In this document: positions 25,376-33,832 of the stretch, one piece after another | Numbering within the stretch: position 1 is the stretch's first letter | Layout: every line of letters starts with the position of its first letter | From: Candidatus Coproplasma avistercoris | GTDB lineage: Bacteria > Bacillota > Clostridia > Christensenellales > Borkfalkiaceae | DNA length: 34,698 bases | Assembly: GCA_018711385.1 (NCBI GenBank) | Contig: DVIK01000009.1 | Location: forward strand, 1 to 34,698 | Reading direction: 5' to 3' | Notes under the pieces: model-generated | The model's input: only the letters and a program-made list of their open reading frames with translations | Database searches by the model: none | Told to the model about the DNA's origin: nothing | Program-made: the position numbers and the translations under genes

Positions 25376-26809
25376 ATGGACGAGGAAATTTTAAGCGAGA
25401 TAGCCCTCATAGACGGCGAGCTGGAGCGGCGCAGGAAGCAGAATGTGCTTGCGCGCTACAATGCGGGCAGAAGAAAGCACAAAAAGCAGATGGCCTTCCA
25501 CAGGTGCAAAAAGCGCAACAGATGGGTGTTCGGCGGCAACCGTTCGGGCAAGACGGAGTGCGGCGCGGTGGAGGCTATATGGATGGCGCGCGGCATACAT
25601 CCCTACCGCAGGAACAGAAAGGACGTGTTCGGCTGGGTGGTATCCCTTTCGCAGCAGGTGCAGCGCGACGTGGCTCAGAGCAAGATACTGCACTACCTGC
25701 CGAAGAACTGGATTGCCGACATAGTAATGCTGTCCGGCAGGAAGGACAGCCCTGCCTCGGGCATAATCGACCAGATAAAGCTTAAAAACGTGTTCGGAGG
25801 GATATCCACGATAGGCTTCAAGAGCTGCGACCAGGGCAGGGAAAAGTTCCAGGGCGCTTCGCTCGACTTCGTGTGGTTCGACGAAGAGCCCCCGCGCGAC
25901 ATATACGAAGAGTGCCTGATGAGGGTGATGGACAGGAAGGGCGACATCTTCGGCACCATGACGCCGCTCAAGGGCCGCACCTTCGTCTATAACGAGATCT
26001 ACCTGAACGCCAGGCGCAACCCCGAGGTCTGGTACGAATTCATGAACTGGGAGGACAATCCGTTTCTCTCGGCAAGCGAGGTAAAGCTGCTCGAAGGCGC
26101 CCTCGACCAAAGTTCGCTCGACAGCCGCAAGTACGGCCGCTTTTCCGAGGGGTACGGGCTGGTATATCCCGAATTCGACGAAAGCGTGCACGTCGTAAAG
26201 CCCTTTTCCGTGCCGTCCGAATGGCAGGAGAACGTCTCCATCGACCCGGGTCTGCACAACCCGCTCTCCGCGCACTGGTACTGTGTGGACTGGGACGGGA
26301 ATATCTACGTCGTGGCGGAGCACTACGAAAAGGGCAGGGACATAGATTTTCACGCCGCCGCCATAGACGAAATAAGCCGCAGGCTGGGCTGGAAGCGCGA
26401 CGGCAGCGGCCGCATATCCGCCCTTATAGACAGCGCCGCGGGCCAGCGCACGCTGGCCTCTTCCAAGTCGGTCTCCGAGCTGTTCTACGAACGCGGCATC
26501 GCCGTCAATCCCAACGTGGATAAGGACGTTTTTTCGGGCATATCCCGCGTCAAAAGCTATCTTGCGCGCGGCAACGGGCAGCCGGATATCTACATATTCG
26601 ACTGCTGCGAAAACATGATAGCAGAGTTCAAAAGCTACAGCTGGGGCGCCGGCGACAGGCCGATAAAGGCGGGCGACCACGCCATGGACGAGCTGAGATA
26701 TTTCGTGATGTCGCGGCCGCACGCACCCGAGCGGGCAAAGGAGCAGGGCGCGCTTGCGCGGGACAAGGCGCGCAGGATAAGGAGGTTGAACAGAAAAATT
26801 GAACGATGA
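25376..26809 (+). CDS. terL: Phage terminase large subunit
   Basis: A 477-residue packaging motor that pumps and cuts DNA at the portal. The ATPase domain has Walker A GGNRSGKT (53-60) and Walker B LDFVWFDEE (163-171). The RNase-H-like nuclease domain has acidic residues at Asp290 (SIDPG), Asp352 (LIDSAAG) and near GDHAMDEL, the usual three-metal-ligand set. All key residues are present. The start ATG has only a weak GAGG ahead, and no convincing promoter lies in the 11-bp gap or just inside the divergent gene. It heads a gene string in P22 order. No small-terminase gene is recognisable upstream. Confidence 0.93.
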   Translation: MDEEILSEIALIDGELERRRKQNVLARYNAGRRKHKKQMAFHRCKKRNRWVFGGNRSGKTECGAVEAIWMARGIHPYRRNRKDVFGWVVSLSQQVQRDVAQSKILHYLPKNWIADIVMLSGRKDSPASGIIDQIKLKNVFGGISTIGFKSCDQGREKFQGASLDFVWFDEEPPRDIYEECLMRVMDRKGDIFGTMTPLKGRTFVYNEIYLNARRNPEVWYEFMNWEDNPFLSASEVKLLEGALDQSSLDSRKYGRFSEGYGLVYPEFDESVHVVKPFSVPSEWQENVSIDPGLHNPLSAHWYCVDWDGNIYVVAEHYEKGRDIDFHAAAIDEISRRLGWKRDGSGRISALIDSAAGQRTLASSKSVSELFYERGIAVNPNVDKDVFSGISRVKSYLARGNGQPDIYIFDCCENMIAEFKSYSWGAGDRPIKAGDHAMDELRYFVMSRPHAPERAKEQGALARDKARRIRRLNRKIER

Positions 26810-27068
26810 TGGCGTTAAGAAGGCACTGGTGAGGTGCGCCGTCGGCTTCGATACCAGCGAGGTTGTGGAGGAATATACCATGGCCGACGGCGAGCTGAAA
26901 CTGGTAAAGCGCAAAGTGACGCGGCGGGACGTCCCGCCCGACATAAAGGCGGTGAAGATGCTGCTGGACGGAGAGGCCGACATCGGCGGCATGAGCGACG
27001 AGGAGCTGGAAGAGCGGCGCAAAAAGCTGCTCGCAATGTTGGAAAACAATGCTGAAAAGAAGGACTGA
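26799..27068 (+). CDS. Small phage protein next to terminase
   Basis: 89 residues overlapping the terminase end by 11 nt, so coupled. DTSEVVEEYTMADGELKLVK leads into a charged linker and KRKVTRRDVPPDIKAVKMLL, then a helical Glu/Lys end. Small proteins of this type often sit beside terminase genes in Clostridia phages; a small-terminase or packaging-adaptor role is possible but not shown by any motif, and a DNA-binding helix-turn-helix is not evident. Confidence 0.75.
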   Translation: MNDDGVKKALVRCAVGFDTSEVVEEYTMADGELKLVKRKVTRRDVPPDIKAVKMLLDGEADIGGMSDEELEERRKKLLAMLENNAEKKD

Positions 27069-27129
27069 AAGCGCATTGGTTGCGGTATATATGCGGACAA
27101 ACGCGCTTTAATAAACATACGGAGGTATT

Positions 27130-28902
27130 ATGCGGAAAAATTCGGTCGACGAAAAACTTGCAGCCGAACGCAAGCTTGCCGAGCAGGTGGAGGCGGATTT
27201 CATGGCAAGGCGCGCGGCGCGCAAAATGCTGGAGAGGACGTGGCAGCTCAATGCCGAGTTCATTGCCGGCAGGCAGTACTGCGGCATAAACGCCGCCGGC
27301 GAGATCGAGGAGGAGGAAAAGAGCTACGGCTGGCAGCCGCGAAGGGTGTTCAACCGCATCGCGCCCACCGTGGAGCTGCGGTGCGCCAAACTTTCAAGGA
27401 TGAGGCCCGCCCTCTCGGTCCGCTCCCCCTCGGAGGACGAATGCGGAAAGGCGGCTGCCGCGCTCTCGGCCGCCATACTTGCCACCGCCGCGCAGACGGG
27501 AGGACTGGACGAGGCGCTCACCCGCGCGATCAACTGGTCCGAAACGTGCGGTACGGCCTTTTACAAGGTGGTGTGGGACAACGGCGGCGGGGCGGTCGTG
27601 GGGGAGTCGGACGGCGGCCCCGTGTTCGAAGGCGGCGTAAAGGTGATCGCGGTGCCGCCCGGAGAAATTTACCCCTACTCGCCCGATGAGGAGAGCGTGC
27701 AGGCGCAGCCCTCTATAATCCAGGCGCGCGCCCTGCCCGTGCAGGACATATATTCGGCATACGGCGTAAAACTTGCGGGCGGCGGCGACAGGCTGGGCGT
27801 AAAACTTGCCGAGGGCTATGAACTGCTGATAGAGCGCTATGAAAGGCCCGGCGCGGCCCGCAGCGACGGCCGGTTCACCGTGGTGGCGGGCGGCAGACTG
27901 CTCTACGACGGCGCGCTGCCCTATAAAAACGGCGTAAACGGCATACGCGGCTATCCGTTCGTCAAGCAGACGTGCATGCCGCTTGCCGGCAGCTTCTTCG
28001 GAACGAGCGTCGTGGAGAGGATGATCCCCGTACAGCGAGCCTATAACGCCGTGCGCAACCGCAAGCATGAGTTTCTCAACCGCATATCCATGGGCACAAT
28101 AGCCGTGGAGGAAGGTTCGGTGGACGCCGACGACCTTGCGGAGGACGGTCTGCGCCCGGGCAAGGTGATAATTTACAGGCAGGGCTCAAAGCCGCCCGAA
28201 ATGCTCACCATGGGCAGCCTGCCGGAGGCTTTCGAGAGGGAGGAGGAGACCCTGCGCGACGAGTTTGCCGCCATATCGGGCACGGGCGACATCACGCAGA
28301 ACGGCGACGCCTTTTCTTCGGTGACGTCGGCAACCGGCCTGCAGTTGCTCGTCGAACAGGACGAGGCCCGCCTGAACGTATGTTACGAAAGCATAAAGCA
28401 GGCGCTTAAAGAGGTGGGCAGGCATATACTTCGCCTTTACAGGCAGTTTGCAACCGAAACGCGGCTGGTAAGAGAGGGCGACGGCATGCGCTGTTTTAAG
28501 GGGTGCGAAATCACCGCCGACGACGTCGTGCTCGAATCGGACGGCGACGTCAACCTCACTCCCGCAGAGCGCAGAAACGTCATCTACGAGCTGATAGACA
28601 GGGGCCTGCTCAGCGACGAGGACGGAAAGCTCGGACGCGCGGCGCGCAACAGGGCGCTGGAATATATAGGCTACGGCTCGTTTGCCGAGGACGACTTGGC
28701 GCAGCTGCATGCGCGCAGGGCGGAGGAGGAGAACGCCGCGTTTGCAAGCGGAGAGGTGCCGGTGAAAGATTACGACGACCATGCCGTGCACATCGAGCGG
28801 CACACTGCATACCTGCTTTCGGGCAGGTGCCCCGCAGGCGAAGAGGAGCAGGTGGAAGCGCATATCGCGCTGCATAAAGATAAATCGAAGGAGGAAAAGT
28901 AA
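27130..28902 (+). CDS. Phage portal protein (P22 gp1-like)
   Basis: 590 residues; forms the twelve-subunit DNA channel at one head vertex. Recognised by position after terminase, size and portal-like segments: an N-terminal helical wing (RTWQLNAEFIAGRQY), FNRIAPTVELRCAKL, GTAFYKVVWD, FGTSVVERMIPVQRAYNAVRN, the long helix GLQLLVEQDEARLNVCYES and a terminal Glu-rich region. ACGGAGGT lies six bases before the ATG. Its stop overlaps the scaffold start as TAATG. Shorter than P22 gp1 (725) because the long C-terminal barrel is absent, as in many Gram-positive relatives. Confidence 0.85.
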   Translation: MRKNSVDEKLAAERKLAEQVEADFMARRAARKMLERTWQLNAEFIAGRQYCGINAAGEIEEEEKSYGWQPRRVFNRIAPTVELRCAKLSRMRPALSVRSPSEDECGKAAAALSAAILATAAQTGGLDEALTRAINWSETCGTAFYKVVWDNGGGAVVGESDGGPVFEGGVKVIAVPPGEIYPYSPDEESVQAQPSIIQARALPVQDIYSAYGVKLAGGGDRLGVKLAEGYELLIERYERPGAARSDGRFTVVAGGRLLYDGALPYKNGVNGIRGYPFVKQTCMPLAGSFFGTSVVERMIPVQRAYNAVRNRKHEFLNRISMGTIAVEEGSVDADDLAEDGLRPGKVIIYRQGSKPPEMLTMGSLPEAFEREEETLRDEFAAISGTGDITQNGDAFSSVTSATGLQLLVEQDEARLNVCYESIKQALKEVGRHILRLYRQFATETRLVREGDGMRCFKGCEITADDVVLESDGDVNLTPAERRNVIYELIDRGLLSDEDGKLGRAARNRALEYIGYGSFAEDDLAQLHARRAEEENAAFASGEVPVKDYDDHAVHIERHTAYLLSGRCPAGEEEQVEAHIALHKDKSKEEK

Positions 28903-29345
28903 TGGATAACCTGACGGACGAGAAGAGAGGCACGGCAGACACCGCGCAGGCGGAAGAGGAGAAGGAAGCTGCGGCAGGCCTCGGCAAGTTCAAGGACGTA
29001 AAGGCCCTTATGAATGCGTACGCCAGCCTGGAGGCCGAGTTCACCCGACGCAGCCAGAGGCTGAAGGAGCTGGAGGAGAAGAGCAAGGCGGAGGCGGTGC
29101 ATGCGCAGCAAGACGCCGCGCCCTCTTCTGCGCAGGACGGACGCAGCCTGTACGAGCGGGCCGCCGGCGACGAGGAGGTAAAAAATGCCATAATCGCCGA
29201 CTATCTTAAGGCGGTATGCTCGGGCAGGGGCGCACCCATGGCGACGGGCGGCGTTGCGGTGCCGTCGCCCAAAAACAAGCCTGCAAGCATAAAGGAAGCG
29301 GGCAGGCTCGCACGGCAATTTCTCAAAAATGACACGGAGGACTGA
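28902..29345 (+). CDS. Probable phage scaffolding protein
   Basis: 147 residues, acidic and helical (GLGKFKDVKALMNAYASLEA, then RLKELEEKSKAEA), Ala/Gln-rich middle, and a basic C-terminal helix (KEAGRLARQFLKND) as scaffolds use to bind coat protein. Identity rests on composition and on lying exactly between portal and coat, as P22 gp8 does. Start and portal stop overlap by one base (TAATG), and coat follows after 3 bp. Half the size of P22 gp8 (303). Confidence 0.75.
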   Translation: MDNLTDEKRGTADTAQAEEEKEAAAGLGKFKDVKALMNAYASLEAEFTRRSQRLKELEEKSKAEAVHAQQDAAPSSAQDGRSLYERAAGDEEVKNAIIADYLKAVCSGRGAPMATGGVAVPSPKNKPASIKEAGRLARQFLKNDTED

Positions 29346-29348
29346 AAA

Positions 29349-30494
29349 TTGATCACAATAGCTAACGCCGATAAGGCGCTCAAGACCTACTACCTTGACG
29401 CGGTAACGACCGCGTTGGACGGCATTTCGCCCTTTTACGCCGCCATCGACAAGAACAGCGCGGAAGTTTACGGCAAGGAAGTAAAAGTCGCCGTCGTGAG
29501 GGGCGACAATTCGCGCGTGATGGCAGGCACGGAGGACGGCGCCCTGCCCGCGGCAGGCAAGAACAGGTACATAACGCTTACGGGCGCGCTCAAAAACATC
29601 TACGGCACCATCGAGATCTCCGATAAGGCGATGAGGGCTTCGAAGAGCGCCGAGGGAGCGTTCGTGAACCTTGTCAACGCCGAAATGGAGGGGCTGGTCG
29701 CCAGCGCCAAGGCAAACTTTTCGCGCATGCTCTACGGCGACGGCAACGGCTTTCTTGCAACCATAACCGACACCGAAGACGGCATCGTGGTGGACGAGGC
29801 GTGCAGGCTCTCCGAGGGCATGCACGTCGATATCCGCAGCTCCACGGGCATAGTCGACGGCGGCACGGACATCACCGTCACTTCGGTAGACTATGCCACC
29901 AAGACCATAACGCTCAGCAGCACCCCCTCCGGCGTGCTCGCAAGCAAGGATATCTACGTTCACGGCGCCTACGGCAACGAACTTACGGGCTTTGCTGCGC
30001 TGTTCGGCACGGGCGACATCTACGGCGTCACGCGCAGCACCGAAAGCTACCTGAAGCCCAACGTGTTCACCGTAAGCTCGCTCACCGAAGAGGCGATAGC
30101 CGAAAAGATCGGCTACCTCGAACAGTACTACAACGACCGTCCCGACATGATCCTTTGCTCGTACAAGACCAGGGCAAAGATAGGCGAGCTGCTCGCACAG
30201 TCGCGCATGCAGGTGAATACCGAGATGCTCGCCGGCGGCTATCCCGCAATAATGTTCGACGGCATACCCGTGGTGGCGGACAAGTACTGCGGCGACGACG
30301 AGCTGTATCTGGTGAACACCGCCGACTTCTGCCTTGCGCAGCTGTGCGACTGGGCATGGCTCGAGGATGAGGACGGCAAGATACTCAAGCAGGTGCCCGG
30401 CAAGGCCGCTTACAGCGCTACGCTCGTGAAGTATGCCGAGCTTATCTGCAAAAAGCCCTGCGGCCAGGCGAAGATAACGGGATTTGCTTCCTGA
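29349..30494 (+). CDS. Major capsid (coat) protein
   Basis: 381 residues, starting at TTG with GGAGG nine bases upstream. It is the coat of an HK97-fold head: ITIANADKALKTYYLDAVTT, a E-loop-like region with PAAGKNRYITLTGALKNIYG, NAEMEGLVASAKANFSRMLYGDG, and later DRPDMILCSYKTRAKIGEL, AGGYPAIMFDGIPVVADKYC, the common beta-sheet end of Clostridia phage coats. No linked protease gene is present, so processing is not expected. The frame is intact and follows the scaffold by 3 bp. Codon use (ATA, GGC, CTC) is like the host genes. Confidence 0.9.
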   Translation: MITIANADKALKTYYLDAVTTALDGISPFYAAIDKNSAEVYGKEVKVAVVRGDNSRVMAGTEDGALPAAGKNRYITLTGALKNIYGTIEISDKAMRASKSAEGAFVNLVNAEMEGLVASAKANFSRMLYGDGNGFLATITDTEDGIVVDEACRLSEGMHVDIRSSTGIVDGGTDITVTSVDYATKTITLSSTPSGVLASKDIYVHGAYGNELTGFAALFGTGDIYGVTRSTESYLKPNVFTVSSLTEEAIAEKIGYLEQYYNDRPDMILCSYKTRAKIGELLAQSRMQVNTEMLAGGYPAIMFDGIPVVADKYCGDDELYLVNTADFCLAQLCDWAWLEDEDGKILKQVPGKAAYSATLVKYAELICKKPCGQAKITGFAS

Positions 30495-30547
30495 AAACTG
30501 CGCCGCACGCGGCATACTGCCGCACCGATCCAAACAACTTAATGCAT

Positions 30548-30570
30548 GCGCGCGGGCTTTGCCCGCGCGC
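30548..30570 (+). other. Hairpin between coat and neck genes
   Basis: A perfect 10-bp stem GCGCGCGGGC / GCCCGCGCGC with TTT loop, directly followed by the GGAGGAGG ribosome site of the next gene. There is no U-tract. It could stabilise the coat mRNA 3' end or reduce expression of the downstream neck genes. Confidence 0.6.
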
Positions 30571-30585
30571 GGAGGAGGTAAAAAT

Positions 30586-31146
30586 ATGCTCGTTTCCGAC
30601 ATTGTGAAGACGGCGCTCTGCCTCGTGGGCAGAAAGGACGCCGCCGACGCCATAGATTCGGACGATTACGAGGACGACAGGGAGCTTTCGCACGCCGTGA
30701 AGGCCATGCTGCACTGTTTCAACGCCGCCGAAGACGAGCTTGCGCGCGCATATTTCCCGCTGACGTGCGAAGAGAGTTTTACGCCCGTGCAGGGCAAAAT
30801 TTACTATACTTCTTTCGGGCGCATGCCCGTCAGGATACTCTCCGTCACCCGCGGCAAAAGAGCGGTTGCATATAACATATGTCCCGAATATCTTGAGATG
30901 GAGGGCGGCGAGGCGACCGTAAAATATGCCTATTGCCCGCAGAAGAAACAGCTTTCGGACGACAGTGATTTCGACGGCTACCCCGTGGGCGAACGCATGC
31001 TCGGTTACGGGGCGGCTTCGGAATACTGCCTTATAGAGGGCGCCTATGAGGAGGCGGAAAACTGGGAAGCGCGCTACCGCGCCGAGATCGAGCGCTTCCG
31101 CCCCTATAAAAAGGTGCGCCCGGTCCCCGCGAGGGCGTGGATATGA
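30586..31146 (+). CDS. Phage head-completion/adaptor protein (P22 gp4-like)
   Basis: 186 residues. An opening helix MLVSDIVKTALCLVGRKDAA and helical AVKAMLHCFNAAEDELARAY, then a beta-rich middle (FTPVQGKIYYTSF) and GYPVGERMLGYGAASEYCLI with a long helix RYRAEIERF. Helix-sheet-helix layout, size (P22 gp4: 166) and place behind coat support an adaptor that seals the portal. The start is chosen at ATG 30586 for its GGAGGAGG site. Its stop overlaps the next start as ATGA. Confidence 0.75.
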   Translation: MLVSDIVKTALCLVGRKDAADAIDSDDYEDDRELSHAVKAMLHCFNAAEDELARAYFPLTCEESFTPVQGKIYYTSFGRMPVRILSVTRGKRAVAYNICPEYLEMEGGEATVKYAYCPQKKQLSDDSDFDGYPVGERMLGYGAASEYCLIEGAYEEAENWEARYRAEIERFRPYKKVRPVPARAWI

Positions 31147-32345
31147 GCGGGTTCTCGCGCGTGCGGACGCAGCGGCGCGAGCTGCTCGCTTCCGGCAGGC
31201 TGTTCGGGCTGAGGCGCTCGGGCGGGGCCCTTGTGCCCGCCTTTTCCCGCGTGACCGTGCAGACGGCGGGCGTGCCGGCCGAGGCAAAGCGGATGGTCGT
31301 CTCTGCTTCGGGCGACCTCTATCTCTCCTCGGGGAGCATGATATACCGCTCGACCGCCTCGGTGAACACCATGTTCATGTTCAGCAGCGGATTTGCCGTT
31401 CCGCCGTATTTCGTAAAATTATACGACGACGGCAATTATATGCTGGCGGTCGACGGGGTAAAGGCGCTGGAGATAAGGACGAATTCCGCCCAGCTCGCCG
31501 AACTCCCCGCCCTTGTGGCGCCGGCGCTGCACTATTCGCGCATGTTCGCCGTGGACAACGACGACCGCTATACCGTGCGCTGGTCGCAGCCGGGCGACGC
31601 GCTTGGCTGGGAATACGGGCTGAACGGCGCCGGTTACGTAAAAGTCGACGCTTCGCGCGGGGAAATAAAGCGCCTGATATCCTGCGACAACCGGCTGTAT
31701 ATCGTGTGCGGCAAGGGGCTGTTCGTAATGCGCGCCTATGGCGACGCCGAGGATTTCAGGCTGGAAAACACCGATACCGACACGGATGAGATTATAGAGG
31801 ACACCGCGGCGGCGTGCGCGGGCAAGCTGTTCTTTTTCACGCAGTCGGGGCTGTGGACGTACGACGGAACGCTGAGACGGTTCGAAGCCGACGGGCTGGA
31901 GGGATTTTCCGCGCCCGTATGCGCGGCCGCGGTCGGCAGCGACTACTTCGTGTGCGGGCAGCTCGACGGCAGCGGTGCGATAGCCTGCATAGACGGCAGG
32001 GACGGCAGCGTGAGCTACATAGACGAGCCGGCCGATTGCTGCTGCCTCTCGGAAGAGCTGCTCTTTCACAAAAGCGGCGAGATATTCAGGCTTGCCGCCG
32101 GCGGCACGGGCAGGTGGGAGAGCGGTGCGACCGACTTCGGCTGCAGCGGAGTGAAGTATCTCGACGGAATAGAGGTGAACGGCGCGGCGGAAAAGCTGAC
32201 CGTTACTTCGGGCGGCAGGACGCGCGTCTTTACCGATGTGCGCGGCCGCGTAAAGGTGGGGCTGGAAGGCGGCTTTTTTGAAATTACAGCCGAAACAAGC
32301 TCCGCGCTGCGCGGGATAACGGCGTGCTTCGCCGCACGCGGCTGA
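31143..32345 (+). CDS. Phage neck/hub beta-propeller protein (P22 gp10-like)
   Basis: 400 residues from ATG 31143 (ATGA overlap; a GTG at 31137 is the alternative). Repeated strand units (VVSASGDLYLSSGSMIYRS, LISCDNRLYIVCGKGLFVMR, FFFTQSGLWTYDGTLRRF, CLSEELLFHKSGEIFRL) give a six- to seven-blade propeller, and RWSQPGDALGWEYG and the end strands fit packaged-DNA-stabilisation hub proteins. P22 gp10 (472 residues) occupies the same position after gp4. Function by analogy: plugs the portal and carries the tail. No enzymatic motif seen. Confidence 0.75.
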   Translation: MSGFSRVRTQRRELLASGRLFGLRRSGGALVPAFSRVTVQTAGVPAEAKRMVVSASGDLYLSSGSMIYRSTASVNTMFMFSSGFAVPPYFVKLYDDGNYMLAVDGVKALEIRTNSAQLAELPALVAPALHYSRMFAVDNDDRYTVRWSQPGDALGWEYGLNGAGYVKVDASRGEIKRLISCDNRLYIVCGKGLFVMRAYGDAEDFRLENTDTDTDEIIEDTAAACAGKLFFFTQSGLWTYDGTLRRFEADGLEGFSAPVCAAAVGSDYFVCGQLDGSGAIACIDGRDGSVSYIDEPADCCCLSEELLFHKSGEIFRLAAGGTGRWESGATDFGCSGVKYLDGIEVNGAAEKLTVTSGGRTRVFTDVRGRVKVGLEGGFFEITAETSSALRGITACFAARG

Positions 32346-32358
32346 AGGGAGGTCATAT

Positions 32359-32853
32359 ATGCAATTCGACATAATCGAACTTACGCAGGACGAGCTGATA
32401 GCTCTCTCCACCGTGCAGATGAGGCTGCTGCGTTCAGCCCAGCGCGAAAAAGACGAGCTGACGGCGGAGCTTGCGCGCGACAAGCAGACATATTACAACA
32501 TAGCGGTCACCAACGGCATGCTCGGCTCGGGCGTGTACGAGGACAAGTGCGGGGAGCTGGAGGCCGAATGCGAGCGCCGTGTGGACATAATACGCGACGA
32601 CCTCATCTACAACATGTCGCTCAACGTGCCCACCGGCGACGACGGTGACGATCCGCCTTCAGGCGGCGAGGCCGGTTACATAGTCGACTATTCGCTCTCC
32701 TATCTCGACCGATACCAGATCGTGCGCAGCTATTACATGGCGATAGCCGACCCCGCCGAACGGCTTGCCGTCTACACGGCGGACGAGACCGCCAAAGCTT
32801 ACCTCGGAATGTATTACACCACGCTCTATAACGTGCTCTATCAGTACATCTGA
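32359..32853 (+). CDS. Last gene of the phage cassette, unknown
   Basis: 164 residues with a coiled coil in the first half (TVQMRLLRSAQREKDELTAE to about residue 80), an acidic Gly/Pro linker (GDDGDDPPSGGE) and a Tyr-rich helical end (YLGMYYTTLYNVLYQYI). GGGAGG lies nine bases before the ATG. Position after the gp10-like gene would suit a tail needle or head-injected protein, but nothing in the sequence proves it. The terminator begins 4 bp after its stop. Confidence 0.7.
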   Translation: MQFDIIELTQDELIALSTVQMRLLRSAQREKDELTAELARDKQTYYNIAVTNGMLGSGVYEDKCGELEAECERRVDIIRDDLIYNMSLNVPTGDDGDDPPSGGEAGYIVDYSLSYLDRYQIVRSYYMAIADPAERLAVYTADETAKAYLGMYYTTLYNVLYQYI

Positions 32854-32857
32854 AGGC

Positions 32858-32897
32858 GCGGCGGGCCGCATGCTTGCGGCCCGCCGCCTATTTTTTT
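32858..32897 (+). terminator. Strong terminator closing the phage cassette
   Basis: A perfect 13-bp stem GCGGCGGGCCGCA / TGCGGCCCGCCGC with TGCT loop, then CTA and seven T residues. Confidence 0.95.
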
Positions 32898-32926
32898 GCG
32901 CCCTGCGTACAGCGGCGGCTTTTTAC

Positions 32927-32955
32927 TTTACTTTTGCTGCGAAATATTATATAAT
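32927..32955 (+). promoter_or_regulatory. Promoter of the methyltransferase, leaderless geometry
   Basis: TTTACT (32927-32932), 17-bp spacer, perfect TATAAT (32950-32955), then exactly 7 nt to the ATG at 32963. No Shine-Dalgarno exists. Confidence 0.8.
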
Positions 32956-32962
32956 TCTGCAC

Positions 32963-33832
32963 ATGAAAATCGCGGACGGATGGAAGGACTATAAAATAAT
33001 CGCAACGGGCGACGGCATGAAGCTCGAACGCTGGGGCGACGTCGTTCTGCTGCGCCCCGACCCGCAGGTGATATGGCGTTCCTCGCGCGATCTGTATGCG
33101 TACGGGGGCATAGACGCCGTATACCGCCGCAGCGCAAAGGGCGGGGGCGGATGGGAATACCGCAGGCCCATGCCCGAAGAATGGCAGGTCGGCTACCGCG
33201 ATCTTAAATTTGTCGTAAAGCCGATGGGTTTCAAACATACGGGGCTGTTCCCCGAACAGGCCGCCAACTGGGACGGCATGCGCAGGCTCATCGAAGGCCG
33301 CCTCGCCGCCTCGCCCGAAGGGCAGGTAAAGGTGCTCAACCTGTTTGCCTATACGGGCGGCGCCTCTGTGGCGTGCGCAAAGAGCGGCGCGCTGGTGACG
33401 CACGTCGACGCGGCCAGGGGCATGGTGGAGCGCGCGGGAAGGAACGCCCGTCTTTCCGGTATAGAGAGCGGCATACGCTACATAGTTGACGACTGCTTCA
33501 AGTTCGTGAAAAAGGAGATCCGCCGCGGCAACCGATACGACGCGATAATAATGGACCCTCCCAGCTACGGCAGGGGGCCTTCGGGCGAGATATGGAAGAT
33601 AGAGGACGACATCTTCGACTTCGTTTGTACCTGCTCGCAGGTGCTCTGCGAAAACCCGCTGTTCGTGCTCGTGAACAGTTACACCACGGGGCTGCAGCCC
33701 GCGGTGATAAAGAACATCCTCTCCATCGCTCTGAAAGATCGGTCGGCGCGCACCGACGCCTACGAGCTTGGGCTGCCCACCGACGAGGGCATCTGCCTGC
33801 CGTGCGGGGCGAGCGGCCTTGCCGCTTTCTGA
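32963..33832 (+). CDS. Class I SAM-dependent RNA methyltransferase (RlmI-like)
   Basis: A 289-residue methyltransferase of the group that includes the 23S rRNA m5C enzyme RlmI and related SAM-dependent proteins. The SAM-binding motif NLFAYTGGASVACAKSG (about 129-145), acidic HVDAARGMVE and catalytic-site MDPPSYGRGPSGE are present; the N-terminal beta region is short and lacks a full PUA domain. The exact RNA target is unknown. The frame is open upstream to 32765 across the phage terminator, but the promoter places the start at 32963, with a predicted leaderless mRNA. It lies 80 bp before another RNA-modifying enzyme. Confidence 0.88.
   Translation: MKIADGWKDYKIIATGDGMKLERWGDVVLLRPDPQVIWRSSRDLYAYGGIDAVYRRSAKGGGGWEYRRPMPEEWQVGYRDLKFVVKPMGFKHTGLFPEQAANWDGMRRLIEGRLAASPEGQVKVLNLFAYTGGASVACAKSGALVTHVDAARGMVERAGRNARLSGIESGIRYIVDDCFKFVKKEIRRGNRYDAIIMDPPSYGRGPSGEIWKIEDDIFDFVCTCSQVLCENPLFVLVNSYTTGLQPAVIKNILSIALKDRSARTDAYELGLPTDEGICLPCGASGLAAF

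Noticed and set aside
25391-27118. 575-codon minus-strand frame over the terminase gene
   Set aside because: Opposite an intact terminase with all catalytic motifs; no recognisable protein features.
28770-30653. 627-codon minus-strand frame over scaffold and coat genes
   Set aside because: Composition is the mirror of the plus-strand genes and no start site or domain is seen.
32765-32962. Upstream extension of the methyltransferase
   Set aside because: It would run through the phage terminator and the promoter and begins inside the preceding gene in another frame.
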